The notes under the pieces are model-generated. The model made no database searches. It was given only the letters and a program-made list of their open reading frames with translations, and was not told the DNA's origin. Position numbers and translations under genes: made by a program. A stretch of DNA of 64,000 nucleotides from Anisus vortex (lineage: Eukaryota; Mollusca; Gastropoda; Planorbidae), in contig OX421492.1 of NCBI GenBank assembly GCA_949126835.1, forward strand, positions 42,434,998-42,498,997. The letters run 5' to 3'. Of the stretch, positions 63,997 to 64,000 are shown one piece after another (position 1 is the first letter of the stretch; the number at the start of each line of letters is the position of its first letter).

Positions 63997-64000
63997 CTTG

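Overview
The window is AT-rich animal nuclear DNA with introns, LINE and SINE fragments, a Tc1/mariner-type element and many tandem repeats. It suggests an invertebrate. My best guess is a gastropod-like mollusc, from the repeat-rich AT background and the style of the retroelement tails; no species marker is present.

One gene occupies essentially the whole window. It is on the minus strand and runs from the right edge (5' side) to beyond the left edge (3' side). I could place 61 consecutive coding exons between 63996 and 431. They sum to 10,850 nt (about 3,616 codons), every intron is GT...AG on the minus strand, and every exon joins the next in phase. The product is an orthologue or close homologue of fibrocystin-L (PKHD1L1, the polycystic kidney and hepatic disease 1-like protein). 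Domain order is: an IPT/TIG domain (exon 1), PA14 (2-4), a long fibrocystin-L-specific ectodomain region (5-15), IPT/TIG repeats (15-20), a cupredoxin-like segment (21-22), more IPT/TIG repeats (23-33), a first G8 domain (34-38), parallel beta-helix (39-43), a linker (44-47), a second G8 domain (48-51), a second beta-helix (52-54), and the conserved C-terminal ectodomain block (55-61). The N-terminal signal peptide and first exons lie right of the window. The last part, with the expected transmembrane helix and cytoplasmic tail, lies left of it.

The introns carry the rest of the content. There are at least a dozen independent minisatellites (unit lengths 24-99 bp). The largest are a 31-bp array of about 2 kb (43.07-45.13 kb), a 70-bp array (12.08-13.21 kb), a roughly 29-bp array (47.1-48.15 kb) and a 62-bp array (3.48-4.27 kb). 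The 62-bp array is the most striking: its unit is the 3' end of coding exon 57 plus its 5' splice site, so about a dozen copies of a splice donor stand in a row. Mobile elements include non-LTR retrotransposon fragments (11.5, 32.2, 40.1, 48.2 and 58.1-58.7 kb), isolated LINE-type 3' tails (1.1, 14.2 and 20.1 kb), tRNA-derived SINEs (22.2 and 34.76 kb) whose 3' tail matches the LINE at 32.9 kb, and a TA-flanked inverted-repeat DNA transposon (39.9-41.34 kb) with a LINE fragment nested inside it.

I see no second protein-coding gene that I can support, no RNA gene and no promoter. Plus-strand reading frames are retroelement remnants or chance.
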